This document shows positions 27,493-36,632 of a stretch of DNA of 64,000 bases, one piece after another. Source of the stretch: Bordetella bronchialis (lineage in GTDB: Bacteria; Pseudomonadota; Gammaproteobacteria; Burkholderiales; Burkholderiaceae_B); assembly GCF_001676705.1 (NCBI RefSeq), contig NZ_CP016170.1, positions 4,526,001 to 4,590,000 on the forward strand, written 5' to 3'. Position 1 is the first letter of the stretch; every line of letters starts with the position of its first letter. The translations under genes and the position numbers were made by a program. The notes beneath the pieces are model-generated. The model was not told the DNA's origin, did no database searches, and saw nothing but the letters and a program-made list of their open reading frames with translations.

Positions 27493-28148
27493 TGCCGGCC
27501 GCCAATCACGACCTTCGTCTGGTCGAAGGAATCCAGTTCAAGATCCTGGCGCATGTGTTTCCGGTACTGCGCCACGATGCGCTCAAGCCTTTATCCAACG
27601 CCAAGCTCACCATCGTGCTGCTGGAAAAAGCCATCGCCAAGGGTACCCTGGCGCCGGCCGACCCGCCTCCTTTCACCGGCGACCTGGACACGATGCTGGA
27701 CGACAGCGTGGCCGCGATCCGCCTATTGAACAACTGGTTCCAGGACGACACGCCGCCAGCCAGCATCCATGCCATCGTCCAGGAATGCCGCCGCCTGGCG
27801 TTTTCCCAGTTGCTGCTGTCCGGCAAGAAAGTCCAGGTGGACGACTTCCCGCACGCCACGGCGGCGGCGCATCGCACGGGCCGCTACGTGCTCATGGCCT
27901 GGATGATCCTGGCCATCTATGGATTGCCGGAGCGCGGCGTGCTGCACATCAAGCAGGAAGGACCGCAAGGCCTTGCCGCCCGGGCGCTGCCCGCGCCCCC
28001 CGACGCCACCAGCCGGACACTGCAGCCCGAAAGTCCGCCGCCCATCTCGCTGGAAGACGCACAAACAATCGCAAGATTCTATGGATGGACAGTGGAAAAG
28101 CAGGCCGACGGCTGGCTGCTAGGCGCGCCACCGGCTGAAAACAGCTAA
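27492..28148 (+). CDS. Unidentified protein translationally coupled to the CheY-like gene
   Basis: 218 residues that I do not recognise. The N-terminal half is helical, with FKILAHVFPVLRHDALKPLS reminiscent of a histidine-kinase dimerisation helix (an H-D pair followed by a Pro). No N, G1 or G2 ATP-binding boxes are present. The C-terminal end ARFYGWTVEKQADGWLLGAP looks like a small beta-rich fold. The start overlaps the receiver stop by one base and the next gene follows after ten bases. A phosphotransfer or kinase-like scaffold that talks to the receiver is a guess from position and the H-D motif. Confidence 0.75.
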   Translation: MPAANHDLRLVEGIQFKILAHVFPVLRHDALKPLSNAKLTIVLLEKAIAKGTLAPADPPPFTGDLDTMLDDSVAAIRLLNNWFQDDTPPASIHAIVQECRRLAFSQLLLSGKKVQVDDFPHATAAAHRTGRYVLMAWMILAIYGLPERGVLHIKQEGPQGLAARALPAPPDATSRTLQPESPPPISLEDAQTIARFYGWTVEKQADGWLLGAPPAENS

Positions 28149-28158
28149 GGCATCCGGT

Positions 28159-30297
28159 ATGAGCGCCTCGCCTCACGTCCATGCCGAACCGCCCGCGCCG
28201 CTCATCCCCCTGAGCGTCCTGGGTCTTCGCGAAGGCGAAGATCTGCCCGGCGTGCAGGAACTCTGCCGCCTGACCGGGTTTTTTTTTGGCGTATCGATGT
28301 TTGCGGTAACGTGGCTGCGGGACGCGGCCCCGGTAAGCCTGTGGTCCAGCGGCGCCTGTCCGCATACGGCCGGCCTGCTGGCGCGATGGAGCTTTCCCAC
28401 GCTGTACAGCCAGGACGTGGTCGTCGCCACGGCGGCGGACCTGGCGCGCCAGGACACACCCTGCGATGGACGCGGTAGCGCCACGCCGGGGGTCGGCTTC
28501 TTCGCCGCGGCGCCCCTGACCCTTGCCGACGGCGCGCGCGTGGGCGCGCTCTGCATCGGGGATCCGCAGGGCCGCGCATTCTCCGGGGACGACGCGCAAC
28601 GGCTACGCGACTTCGCGGCCGTGGCCAGCGAAGCCCTGCGCGCGCAGAAGGCGCTGGCCGACACGCGCCGCCGCGAACAGCTCCTGGCGCGAGCCTTCCG
28701 CCTGGCCAAGGTGGGCGGCTGGGAATACAACGTCATCACCGGCGCCTTGGCCCTGAGCGAGCAGGCGCTGGAGATCTACGGGATGGATACGACGCTCCAG
28801 CCGACGCTGGACACCATGATGCGGCGCTTCTATCCGGGCGACGCGATCATCGACACGCGCGAGGACTTCGCGCGCCTGCTGCGTGAAGGCAAGGGCTACG
28901 ACTCCCGGCGCCGCATCCAGCGGCTGGACGGGTCCTCCCGCTGGATCCATGTCCTGGCCGAACCGGAAACCCAGGAAGGCCAGGTGGTGCGCGTCCACGG
29001 ACTGGTCGAAGACATCACGGACGAGGTCGAATCGCAGCGTCGGTTCCACGAACTCGCCTACACCGACAAACTGACCGGCCTGCCCAACCGCGGCGCCTTC
29101 CTGCTGGAACTGGGCAGGCATTTTTCCCGCCGCGAGCCCATCGTGCTGGTGGCCATCGATATCGACGGCTTCAAGGACATCAACGACACCATCGGGCACC
29201 ACGCCGGCGACCAGATGCTGATCGAGGTAGGCAAGCGCATTTCGGCCTACTTCCCGGTCGGCACATTCGCCGCCCGCGTGGGCAGCAACGAGTTCACGGT
29301 CATCCTGCCCGCGCAGGATGCGGGCGACAACCGCATCGATCAGATGAACCAGCTGCGATTGCAGCTGAAGCAGCCGGTGCATTACGCCGAACAAACGCTG
29401 TCGGCTTCCGTCAGCATCGGCCTGTGCGAAGCGCCCGCCCAAGCCGGCGACGCCGACCAGATCGTACGCAATACGGATATCGCCCTGTACCAGGCGAAGA
29501 AAGCCGGTGGCGACCGGACCGTCGTTTTCGAGCCCGAGATGCGCGACCGGCTGCAGGAGCGGGTCCAATTGCTGCGCGACGTGCGCCGCGGCATCGAGCG
29601 CAGGGAATTCATCCTGTACTACCAGCCCATCTACGACATGTGGACGCATACCCTGTCGGGATTCGAAGCCCTGATGCGCTGGTCGCGGCCGGAAAAAGGC
29701 ATCCTCACGCCCAACTATTTCAGCGCGGCGTTCGACGACCAGGCGCTGGCGCCCCAGCTGGGCGACGAAGCCCTGCGCAACGCCCTGGAGCAGATGCGCC
29801 GCTGGATGGACAAGGGCTTCGATTTCAAGCGCGTTTCCGTGAATGTCGCCGCCGCGCAATTCAACCGGCCGGACCTGGCGGACCATATCCTTGCCATGGT
29901 GGAACGCCACGGCCTGCGCCCCCAGCAACTGACGCTGGAGATCACCGAAAGCGTCTACCTGGGCCAAGGCGCCGACGCGGTCGAGGACGCCCTTCGCATC
30001 CTGCATCGCGCGGGCGTGGGCATCGCGCTGGACGACTTCGGCACCGGCTATGCATCGCTGACCCAGTTGCAGCGCTTCCCGGTCGATTCCCTCAAAATCG
30101 ACAAATCCTTCGTCCAGAATCCCGATGCCGCCTCCATCGTGGAGGCCATCATCGCGCTGGGGGCGAGCCTGGACATCCAGATCGTGGCCGAGGGCGTGGA
30201 GTCCGACGCGCACCAGGAAGCCCTGCTGCAGCGGGGATGCCGCTACGGGCAAGGCTATTACCTGGGCAAGCCCATGCCGGCCGAGTTCTACGCCTGA
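28159..30297 (+). CDS. GAF-PAS-GGDEF-EAL c-di-GMP phosphodiesterase
   Basis: Cytoplasmic signalling protein of 712 residues. GAF domain about 30-165 (GVGFFAAAPLTLADGARVGA), PAS about 180-290 ending in VHGLVEDITDEVESQRRF, GGDEF about 300-460 and EAL about 470-705. The GGDEF active site reads GSNEF near 375 in place of GGDEF, so the cyclase half is probably inactive or only binds GTP. The EAL half keeps FEALMRW (near 503), EITES, DDFGTGYASL and IVAEGVES, so c-di-GMP hydrolysis is expected. Third gene of the receiver operon. Confidence 0.9.
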   Translation: MSASPHVHAEPPAPLIPLSVLGLREGEDLPGVQELCRLTGFFFGVSMFAVTWLRDAAPVSLWSSGACPHTAGLLARWSFPTLYSQDVVVATAADLARQDTPCDGRGSATPGVGFFAAAPLTLADGARVGALCIGDPQGRAFSGDDAQRLRDFAAVASEALRAQKALADTRRREQLLARAFRLAKVGGWEYNVITGALALSEQALEIYGMDTTLQPTLDTMMRRFYPGDAIIDTREDFARLLREGKGYDSRRRIQRLDGSSRWIHVLAEPETQEGQVVRVHGLVEDITDEVESQRRFHELAYTDKLTGLPNRGAFLLELGRHFSRREPIVLVAIDIDGFKDINDTIGHHAGDQMLIEVGKRISAYFPVGTFAARVGSNEFTVILPAQDAGDNRIDQMNQLRLQLKQPVHYAEQTLSASVSIGLCEAPAQAGDADQIVRNTDIALYQAKKAGGDRTVVFEPEMRDRLQERVQLLRDVRRGIERREFILYYQPIYDMWTHTLSGFEALMRWSRPEKGILTPNYFSAAFDDQALAPQLGDEALRNALEQMRRWMDKGFDFKRVSVNVAAAQFNRPDLADHILAMVERHGLRPQQLTLEITESVYLGQGADAVEDALRILHRAGVGIALDDFGTGYASLTQLQRFPVDSLKIDKSFVQNPDAASIVEAIIALGASLDIQIVAEGVESDAHQEALLQRGCRYGQGYYLGKPMPAEFYA

Positions 30298-30315
30298 CCG
30301 GCCGCGCGCGCCGGA

Positions 30316-31974
30316 TCAGGCGGCCAGCAGCGGCGCATCCTCATCCTGGGCGGGCAGGCTCCTGGGGGGCGCGTAGTCCGCCGCCTGCGCCGGCAGCGGC
30401 ATGGCGGCGGCCTGCAAGCGGAACACGCTGACCAGCTTCGACAAGGTCGCGGCTTCGTCCTGCAGCGCTGCGGCCGCGGAGCTTCCCTGTTCCACCAGAT
30501 GGGCGTTTTGCTGGGTCACGGTGTCCATCTGCATGATGGTCTTGTTCACCTGCTCGATGCCCTGGGCCTGCTCGACACTTGCGACGGTGATCTCGCCCAC
30601 CAGGGACGTGACGTGCTGCACGCTGGTCACCACCTCGTTCATCGTGACGCCGGCCTGCGTGGCCAACTGGCTGCCGCTTTCGACCTTCTGCGCCGAATCG
30701 TCGATCAGCGCCTTGATTTCCTTGGCGGCCGAGGCGCTGCGCTGGGCCAGCGCCCGCACTTCGGAAGCCACGACGGCGAAACCGCGGCCCTGCTCGCCGG
30801 CGCGCGCCGCCTCCACCGCCGCGTTCAAGGCAAGGATGTTCGTCTGGAAGGCAATGCTGTCGATGATGCCGGTGATGTCGACGATCTTGCGCGCGGATTC
30901 CGAGATCGACGCCATCGTATCGATGACCTGCCCCACCACCGCGCCACCCCGGGTGGCGATCTCCGATGCCGACATGGCGAGCTTGTTGGCCTCGCGCGCA
31001 TGGTCGGAGTTCTGCGACACGGTGGCGGTCAGTTCCTCGATGGACGATACCGTGCTCTCCAATGAGGCCGACTGCTGCGCGGTGCGGGACGACAAATCCT
31101 GGCTGCCGGCGGCGATCTGCGCGGCCGCCGCGGCCACCGTATCGGTGCCGGCCCGCACCTGGCCCACGATGCCGGCCAGGTTGTCGCGCATGCTCTTGAC
31201 GGCGAACAGCAAGCTGCTGTTGTCGCCTTCCCTGACATGGACCTGCACGCTCAGGTCGCCCTGCGCGATGCGATTGGCGATCTCGGTGGCGTCGCGCGGC
31301 TCGCCGCCCAGCTGGCGCAGCAGGCCACGCACGAAGAGCGCGGCGACGCAAACGCCCAGGATGACGGCCAACAGGGACAGCGCCGCCATCTCGAATTCGA
31401 AATGGCTGGAGACTGCCTGGGCATGCATGGCGATCTCGCGGTTCAGGCGCTCTTCCAGGTCGATCATCCGATTGATATCGGCCAGCCATGTGACCAGCGC
31501 GGGCGCGGCCTGGGCAAGCAGCAGATCGGTGGCTTCCTGCCCCTTGCCCGACTGCTTCAGCGCGATGACACGCTGTATCAAGGGCATGGTGCGGCCTTCC
31601 GACGCCTTGATCTGGGCCAGCGCGGACCGTTCCTCCGGAAGGACCGCCTCGCGGGCGAACAGCTCGTCGAGCGGCCGCGCCGATTCGGCATAGTCCCGCG
31701 CCAGTCCGTCGATGCGCTGCACGACCTTGGCCAGTTCCGCGGTCGAGCTCTGCAGTACCACATCGCGCAGCGCGATGGAGCGATCGTGCACGCTGCCGCG
31801 GAAGTTGATGGCATAACGCTGCTTGACGCTATTGATGCCGTTGATCATGTTGAGGCTGTTGTCCACGGACCGCATGCGGACCATGCTAAGCACCGCCAGG
31901 GCCACCAGCAGCACCAGCACCACGCCGAAACCCAGGGCCAGCCGTGCGCCCACACTCTGATTCCTCAATCGCAT
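30316..31974 (-). CDS. Methyl-accepting chemotaxis protein
   Basis: Transmembrane chemoreceptor of 552 residues. TM1 is near 12-32, a four-helix-bundle (TarH-type) ligand domain reaches about 190, then TM2, and HAMP with [20 protein letters not shown]. The cytoplasmic rod has the invariant hairpin tip [20 protein letters not shown], which contacts CheA and CheW. The C-terminus ends in DAPLLAA with no NWETF-type tether for CheR. Convergent with the GGDEF-EAL gene; ligand unknown. Confidence 0.93.
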   Translation of the reverse strand: MRLRNQSVGARLALGFGVVLVLLVALAVLSMVRMRSVDNSLNMINGINSVKQRYAINFRGSVHDRSIALRDVVLQSSTAELAKVVQRIDGLARDYAESARPLDELFAREAVLPEERSALAQIKASEGRTMPLIQRVIALKQSGKGQEATDLLLAQAAPALVTWLADINRMIDLEERLNREIAMHAQAVSSHFEFEMAALSLLAVILGVCVAALFVRGLLRQLGGEPRDATEIANRIAQGDLSVQVHVREGDNSSLLFAVKSMRDNLAGIVGQVRAGTDTVAAAAAQIAAGSQDLSSRTAQQSASLESTVSSIEELTATVSQNSDHAREANKLAMSASEIATRGGAVVGQVIDTMASISESARKIVDITGIIDSIAFQTNILALNAAVEAARAGEQGRGFAVVASEVRALAQRSASAAKEIKALIDDSAQKVESGSQLATQAGVTMNEVVTSVQHVTSLVGEITVASVEQAQGIEQVNKTIMQMDTVTQQNAHLVEQGSSAAAALQDEAATLSKLVSVFRLQAAAMPLPAQAADYAPPRSLPAQDEDAPLLAA

Positions 31975-32160
31975 CTGCCATCACCCGTAGAAAGCGAATT
32001 TCCCTGACCGCGCGGACTGCCCGCGAGCGGTCCCCATGGCGCCGCACCGGTCGGCCATGGAAATATTCAGAAGGAAATTTTATCTTTTTTACAGGTTAGT
32101 GCAGAGGAGGCCGGCCCCAAGCGCGGCCGGGTCTCCGGCGACGGCCGACACCCGCAGACC

Positions 32161-32487
32161 TCAGGCGGGCCAGGCCATGCCGCCAGGCGCTTGCTCGCTC
32201 GCGGGGCATGAACCAGCGCCGGTCCGGGCCGCGAGCGGGGGGTCGACCGTAACGCCGGCCTGGTAGCGGGCCTCCAGCGCCATGCGGTGCCGCATGACGG
32301 CGTCTTCCACTCCCCGCTTGGCCTGGTCGAGGCTGTAGGAGACGCCGGTCTCGTACCCTGTTTGCCACCAGTAGCCCATATCGCGGATGTTCTCGAACCA
32401 ATCGATGCGTCCATGCGTTTTGCCGGCAATGTCGATGTAGTTCCAGGAGAAGATCTGCGACACCCAATACATCGTCTTCATACTCAT
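32161..32487 (-). CDS. Small hypothetical protein next to the T3SS sigma factor
   Basis: 108 residues of unknown function. The first ~70 are aromatic-rich (YWVSQIFSWNYIDIAG; WFENIRDMGYWWQTGYETG) and look like a true protein; the last ~35 are low-complexity. The ATG at 32487 is preceded by a clear GAGGAG seven bases upstream. It has no signal peptide or membrane helix. It points away from the sigma factor gene, so co-regulation with the T3SS is only a possibility. Confidence 0.6.
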   Translation of the reverse strand: MSMKTMYWVSQIFSWNYIDIAGKTHGRIDWFENIRDMGYWWQTGYETGVSYSLDQAKRGVEDAVMRHRMALEARYQAGVTVDPPLAARTGAGSCPASEQAPGGMAWPA

Positions 32488-32894
32488 GCCACGACTCCTC
32501 GCTCGAGGGCACTCGCGAGGGTGGAAGGACGAGTCTGGCGGAGGGAGGACACCAGTCCCGGGGTGTCACCACGCCTGCGAGGCCGGAGGCCATTCTAGGA
32601 ACCGCTGCCTGCCCGGGGTATGCGAAAAATCTGAGCGGGGTCCCTCGCCTGGCGTGGAACCAAGCTAGGAAATTTCCCACCCCAGTCTGGGTGGCGCCTG
32701 CATCAGGCCGCCATGTCGGATGCATTCGGCCCCACATTCCGACGACATCTTCAGTGCGGATACGGCTGATTTTCCACGCCACCATGGAACGCAAAAGCAT
32801 CCGTTGAACGAGCAGCAATTCCTGCTCGCGCGGTTCGCCCGGCCACCAAAGGTATTGCCCCATACTGGCTCGCCCGTGACCTTTTGGCTATCCC
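32488..32894. other. Non-coding region upstream of the ECF sigma gene
   Basis: 407 bases with no supported gene. It contains two GGAACC motifs on the plus strand (32598-32603 and 32656-32661). The second is followed at the right distance by CCAC and is listed separately as a promoter element. Confidence 0.55.
32656..32683 (+). promoter_or_regulatory. hrp-box-like ECF promoter upstream of the sigma gene
   Basis: GGAACC (32656-32661), 15 bases, then CCACCCC (32677-32683). The HrpL consensus known from plant pathogens is GGAACC-N15/16-CCACNNA, so only the last A is missing. The start codon of the ECF sigma gene lies about 210 bases downstream, which fits autoregulation with a long leader. Confidence 0.5.
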
Positions 32895-33617
32895 ATGCGA
32901 TATCTCCACGACAATCACCATGGCATCCAGGCGCCACCGCCCGTCTCCTTCGATGTGTCGGCAAATCACGTATCGGCCAATCACGTATCGGCCAATCATG
33001 TATCGGCCAAACATGTATCGGCCCCCCTCGCATCGGCCAACCATGTTTCGCCCAATCCCGCCAACCCCAACCTTGGCCTGGCCACATCGCACAGTGCCTA
33101 TGAAGCGGTATTCCGCGAGCTGGTCCAGAATCACGCCACGCGCCTGCATCGCTTCATCATCAAGCACATCGGCAATTGCCCCGACGCCGAAGACCTCACC
33201 CAGCAGGCCTTCCTTGAAGCGGCAAAGTCCTATCACAGCTTCCGGGGCGAATCCCAGCTTTCCACATGGCTGTACGGCATCGCGCTGAACCTGGTCCGCA
33301 ACTATCTGTCTCGCGCGCCGGAATGCCGCTACTTCTTCGTCGGAGAAGACGCGCTCAGCGACCATGCCTCGCAGGACCTGACACCGGACGATGCCGCCGA
33401 GCAGAACCAGACACTGCGCCTGCTCGAGGAATCCATCGCGGAACTTCCGGAAAACATGCGCAGCATCCTGCTGATGATGGGCTTGAACGACCTGACCTAC
33501 GAAGAAGCCGCCGCCCGCCTGACCGTCCCGGTGGGCACGATACGCAGCCGACTGTCGCGCGCCCGCGCCGCCCTGCGCTCCAAGCTGGAAACGAAGGGCG
33601 TACGCCTGGACGCCTGA
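32895..33617 (+). CDS. btrS: ECF sigma factor, BtrS/BrpL-HrpL type, T3SS regulator
   Basis: Extracytoplasmic-function sigma factor of 240 residues. Region 2 is RLHRFIIKHIGNCPDAEDLT and FRGESQLSTWLYGIALNLVR; region 4 is LPENMRSILLMMGLNDLTYE through VGTIRSRLSRARAALRSK. In Bordetella the HrpL-like BtrS switches on the bsc T3SS genes, and this gene lies convergent with the end of that operon. Residues 21-55 are an unusual tandem repeat (VSANH units), giving about 60 extra residues before the sigma domain. No ATG lies between 32895 and the sigma domain; a GTG at 32955 is the only alternative, and neither start has a strong ribosome site. Confidence 0.85.
   Translation: MRYLHDNHHGIQAPPPVSFDVSANHVSANHVSANHVSAKHVSAPLASANHVSPNPANPNLGLATSHSAYEAVFRELVQNHATRLHRFIIKHIGNCPDAEDLTQQAFLEAAKSYHSFRGESQLSTWLYGIALNLVRNYLSRAPECRYFFVGEDALSDHASQDLTPDDAAEQNQTLRLLEESIAELPENMRSILLMMGLNDLTYEEAAARLTVPVGTIRSRLSRARAALRSKLETKGVRLDA
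32955..33059 (+). repeat. Seven-copy 15-base repeat at the 5' end of the sigma gene
   Basis: Seven units of 15 bases (type GTATCGGCCAATCAC), the middle ones almost identical and the outer ones degenerate. In frame they encode VSANH, VSANH, VSANH, VSAKH, VSAPL, ASANH, VSPNP. Fifteen is divisible by three, so copy-number change keeps the frame. Confidence 0.9.
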
Positions 33618-33707
33618 CCTGACGGGATTCGCCTTCCCAAAGGGGCCGCGCGGCCACCCCGACCGGCGCTCACGCGCCCGCATCACCTAATAAAAAACAT
33701 ATAGACG

Positions 33708-35522
33708 TCACTTCCCGGCCGGGGCCTTCTGCAGCACTTGCGTAGGCCCCGGCTGCAACAGGCGCAGCGTGCGGTCCATGCCGTCCGTGTACACCGTCGA
33801 CCGCGTCGGGCCATCCCAGGACCAGCCCACCGCGTCTCCCCATTTCAGCAGGGACTCGGGCACCAGTGGCGCGCCATTGACTTGCACCACGCGCGGGCGG
33901 ATCACGAACATCCGCTCCCAGCGCTTGTTGCTCTTGCGCTTGTGGGAAAAGAAAGCGCCCAATCCCGGGATATCGCCCAATAGCGGGATCTTGGATATCT
34001 CGTCCTCTGCCTGGTTGCTGTTGTAGCCACCGATCAGCAAGGCCTGGCCATCGCCCACCACGGCCAGCGTGCTGATGCTGGTCCTGCCCACGACGGGCAA
34101 ACCGTCGACCAGCGGGTCTTGCGTAATCCCGCCGTCTTCGATATCGACGGCCAGCTCGACTTCTCCGCCCGTCTTGCCGTTGATGAACCGCGGGGTCACC
34201 CTAAGGGATGTTCCCACCGTGACGGCCTTGGCGTCCGCGTAGTGATCCGCGGTCAGCTTGATGTAGAAGGTCTTGGACAGATCGATCAAGGCCCCCATGT
34301 TGTCGGAGGTCAGGATAGACGGCTTGGACAGGACATTCGCATCGTCGGTGCCCTGCAGGGCATTCAGGCGTGCAAGCAGCGAATCGGCGACGCTTACGCC
34401 GATGGTCCCCAGGGGCATGTTGCCGGCCTTCATCTTGCTGCCGTCCGGGTCGATAGGCGAGGGATTGCCATAGCCGTAGCCGAAGCTCGTTTTGCCGACC
34501 CGCCCTCCCCATTTGATGCCCAGCTCGCTGGTCAGATCCGCCCGGATATCCACGATCAAGGCCTCGATCTCGATCAAGGTGGTCGGCACGTCCAGTTGCG
34601 CGATCAAGGCACGGTATACGCCCATACGCTCGGGGATATCCTGCACGATGATGGCATTCAAGCGCGCGTCGGACTGGATCTTGGCCGCCCGGGTACGGCG
34701 CCCGCCCTCGTAGGGTGCCGCGCGCTCCCCCGCCGCCGAGGGCCGCGCGCGGTTCACACCTGGCGCGGCCGGCACGCCCAGGACCGGCTGCGGCTCGTCC
34801 TGGAAGAATGGCTCGCGCAGCGGCGCAGCCATGGCAGCCAGCGCGGAATTGCCGGCGCCGGGCCCCGTGCCATCGACCAGGTCGCGCAATATGGTCGCCA
34901 GCCCCGGCGTCGTGATCGACTGGTCGCGGTAACGCACCACACGATCGTTGACCGATGCGTACTTGAGCCGGAAGACAGCGACCTCCTGCCTGCCGGCGGT
35001 GGGCGGCAGCGCATTGATCGTACGCTCTATCAACGCCACGTAGGCCGGCGGGCCGGATACCAGCGCGAGCCCCTGGTCCGGCAGCTCGCCCCAGCCGAAG
35101 CGATCGTCGAGCACGCCGAGCCGGTCCAGCGCATCGCGCAGGCCCGCAATGGCGCCGTTTCCGACACTGATCGTCTTGGTCACCATGGCGGTGGCCGGGC
35201 TGACAAACAGCGTCCCCGCATAGACGAACCAATTGAAGCCATAGACGCCCGCGAGCTTGTCCAGGAACTCCGTCGGGTTGGCCGCGGTGAACTTGCCATT
35301 GACCAGGCCGGCAACCCCTGGTGCCAGCTGCAGCGTCAGGCTGAATCCGCTGGAGAAGCGGCGCAGCACGTTCTCCAGCGATTCGTCGGATGCGAAATAC
35401 GTATACGGGGCCACCGGCCACGACGGCGCCGCCTGCGCGCCATTCGCCAAGACCAGCGCCGCCACCGCCAGCCCCGCCCTGCGGATCGCCTTCCTGCCGC
35501 GGGCACACCATCGCTGAAACAT
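33708..35522 (-). CDS. sctC: T3SS outer-membrane secretin SctC (BscC)
   Basis: Forms the outer-membrane ring of the injectisome. About 604 residues: signal peptide ending near NGAQA, N-terminal N0/N1 domains (ASDESLENVLRRFSSGFSLT; NPTEFLDKLAGVYGFNWFVY) and the C-terminal secretin domain (LIEIEALIVDIRADLTSELG; VVGRTSISTLAVVGDGQALL; IPLLGDIPGLGAFFSHKRKS). It is the last gene of the long operon, directly after sctU. The ATG at 35522 has GGACGACG before it; an ATG at 35537 is possible. No pilotin gene sits between sctU and sctC, where Bordetella normally has bscW. Confidence 0.93.
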   Translation of the reverse strand: MFQRWCARGRKAIRRAGLAVAALVLANGAQAAPSWPVAPYTYFASDESLENVLRRFSSGFSLTLQLAPGVAGLVNGKFTAANPTEFLDKLAGVYGFNWFVYAGTLFVSPATAMVTKTISVGNGAIAGLRDALDRLGVLDDRFGWGELPDQGLALVSGPPAYVALIERTINALPPTAGRQEVAVFRLKYASVNDRVVRYRDQSITTPGLATILRDLVDGTGPGAGNSALAAMAAPLREPFFQDEPQPVLGVPAAPGVNRARPSAAGERAAPYEGGRRTRAAKIQSDARLNAIIVQDIPERMGVYRALIAQLDVPTTLIEIEALIVDIRADLTSELGIKWGGRVGKTSFGYGYGNPSPIDPDGSKMKAGNMPLGTIGVSVADSLLARLNALQGTDDANVLSKPSILTSDNMGALIDLSKTFYIKLTADHYADAKAVTVGTSLRVTPRFINGKTGGEVELAVDIEDGGITQDPLVDGLPVVGRTSISTLAVVGDGQALLIGGYNSNQAEDEISKIPLLGDIPGLGAFFSHKRKSNKRWERMFVIRPRVVQVNGAPLVPESLLKWGDAVGWSWDGPTRSTVYTDGMDRTLRLLQPGPTQVLQKAPAGK

Positions 35523-35561
35523 CGTCGTCCAAATCATTGTTCAATCACAGATACGCGTCTA

Positions 35562-36632
35562 CTACAGGGATCCCGGCGGACTCTCCCTGTCCTCCATCGC
35601 CAGATCGCGCACGGCACGCAATACGTGCGCGACTGGGACGACAAGCTCGCTCGGGATGTACTCGTTTTCGCGGGCGTCCGCCAACAGCGCGCGGGCCAGC
35701 GGCACATCGCGCATCACCGGGATACCGATGCGTTCGGCCATGGCGATCATCTGCAGCGCAACGCCGTCGCGTCCTTTCGCCACCACGATGGGCAAGGGCG
35801 TCTCGTCCGGCACGTAGCGCAAGGCTACCGCCACGTGCGTGGGGTTCACCACCAGTGTGGAAGACTTGCGCACGGCCTCCACCGCGCCACCGTTGCCGAG
35901 CTCCTGGTGCAAGCGCTTGCGTTGCTGCTTGATCTCGGGCTGCCCTTCATTGTCCTTTTGCTCGCGCTTGACTTCCTCCTTGGTCATCATCAACCGCTTG
36001 TGCCGCTGGTGCCGCTGCCAACCCAGATCCAGTCCGGCGATGGCGAGGCAGAAAATCGCCGTGTACAGCAACAGCAGGCGGAACAGGCTGCCGTTGACCT
36101 GCATGACGCCTTCCAGGCCGCCGTGCACCGCATGCACCAGGGGGTTCAGGCCCTCCCGCAACAGCAGCCACGTCAGTACAGCGAAGCAAACAATCTTCGC
36201 CGTCGATTTCAAGACTTCGACCAGGTTCTTCGCCGAGAAGATGTTCTTGACGTTGGACACCACATTGAGCTTCGTGCCGGAGGGCTTGGCTTTCTCGGGG
36301 GCGATGATCAGGCCGATCTGGCTGAACTCGACGAAAAAGCCGAAGCCCAGCACGATCAGGACGAAGGGACCCAACAGGCCCAGTGCTTCGTGCAGCGCGA
36401 TGCTTCCGGCTGCCTTCAAGGCCTGCTGGAACGCCAGCCCCGCGACGGCCGCGGGTATGGCCAGAATCCGCAGGAAGGCGGAAAGGATGTTCTGGCTGTT
36501 CAGCACGACATAGGCCGACAGCGCCAGGGTCAGCAAGGTCTGGCTGAAGTCGCGGCTATAGGGGACATCGCCCTTCTTGCGCGCGTCCTGCAGCTTCTTC
36601 GGCGTGGGCTTTTCTGACTTCTCGCCGCTCAC
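35562..36632 (-). CDS. sctU: T3SS export apparatus switch protein SctU (BscU)
   Basis: YscU/FlhB-family inner-membrane protein, 356 residues, with four membrane helices in the first ~210 residues. The cytoplasmic autocleavage motif N-P-T-H is at 263-266, the same position as in YscU; cleavage switches secretion from needle to translocators. The EKTEKPT-like start reads SGEKSEKPTPKKLQDARKKG. Its start overlaps the sctT stop by four bases. Confidence 0.96.
   Translation of the reverse strand: MSGEKSEKPTPKKLQDARKKGDVPYSRDFSQTLLTLALSAYVVLNSQNILSAFLRILAIPAAVAGLAFQQALKAAGSIALHEALGLLGPFVLIVLGFGFFVEFSQIGLIIAPEKAKPSGTKLNVVSNVKNIFSAKNLVEVLKSTAKIVCFAVLTWLLLREGLNPLVHAVHGGLEGVMQVNGSLFRLLLLYTAIFCLAIAGLDLGWQRHQRHKRLMMTKEEVKREQKDNEGQPEIKQQRKRLHQELGNGGAVEAVRKSSTLVVNPTHVAVALRYVPDETPLPIVVAKGRDGVALQMIAMAERIGIPVMRDVPLARALLADARENEYIPSELVVPVAHVLRAVRDLAMEDRESPPGSL

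Noticed and set aside
32955..33059. CRISPR-like array
   Set aside because: Units are contiguous 15-mers without spacers and lie in a coding frame; no cas genes are present.
32665..33087. Minus-strand frame with IRDWPI-type repeats
   Set aside because: It is the complement of the 15-base repeats in the sigma gene; any frame through them looks repetitive.
33643..33654. Terminator between the sigma gene and sctC
   Set aside because: A 12-base GC palindrome exists but there is no loop of useful size and no T-run on either strand.
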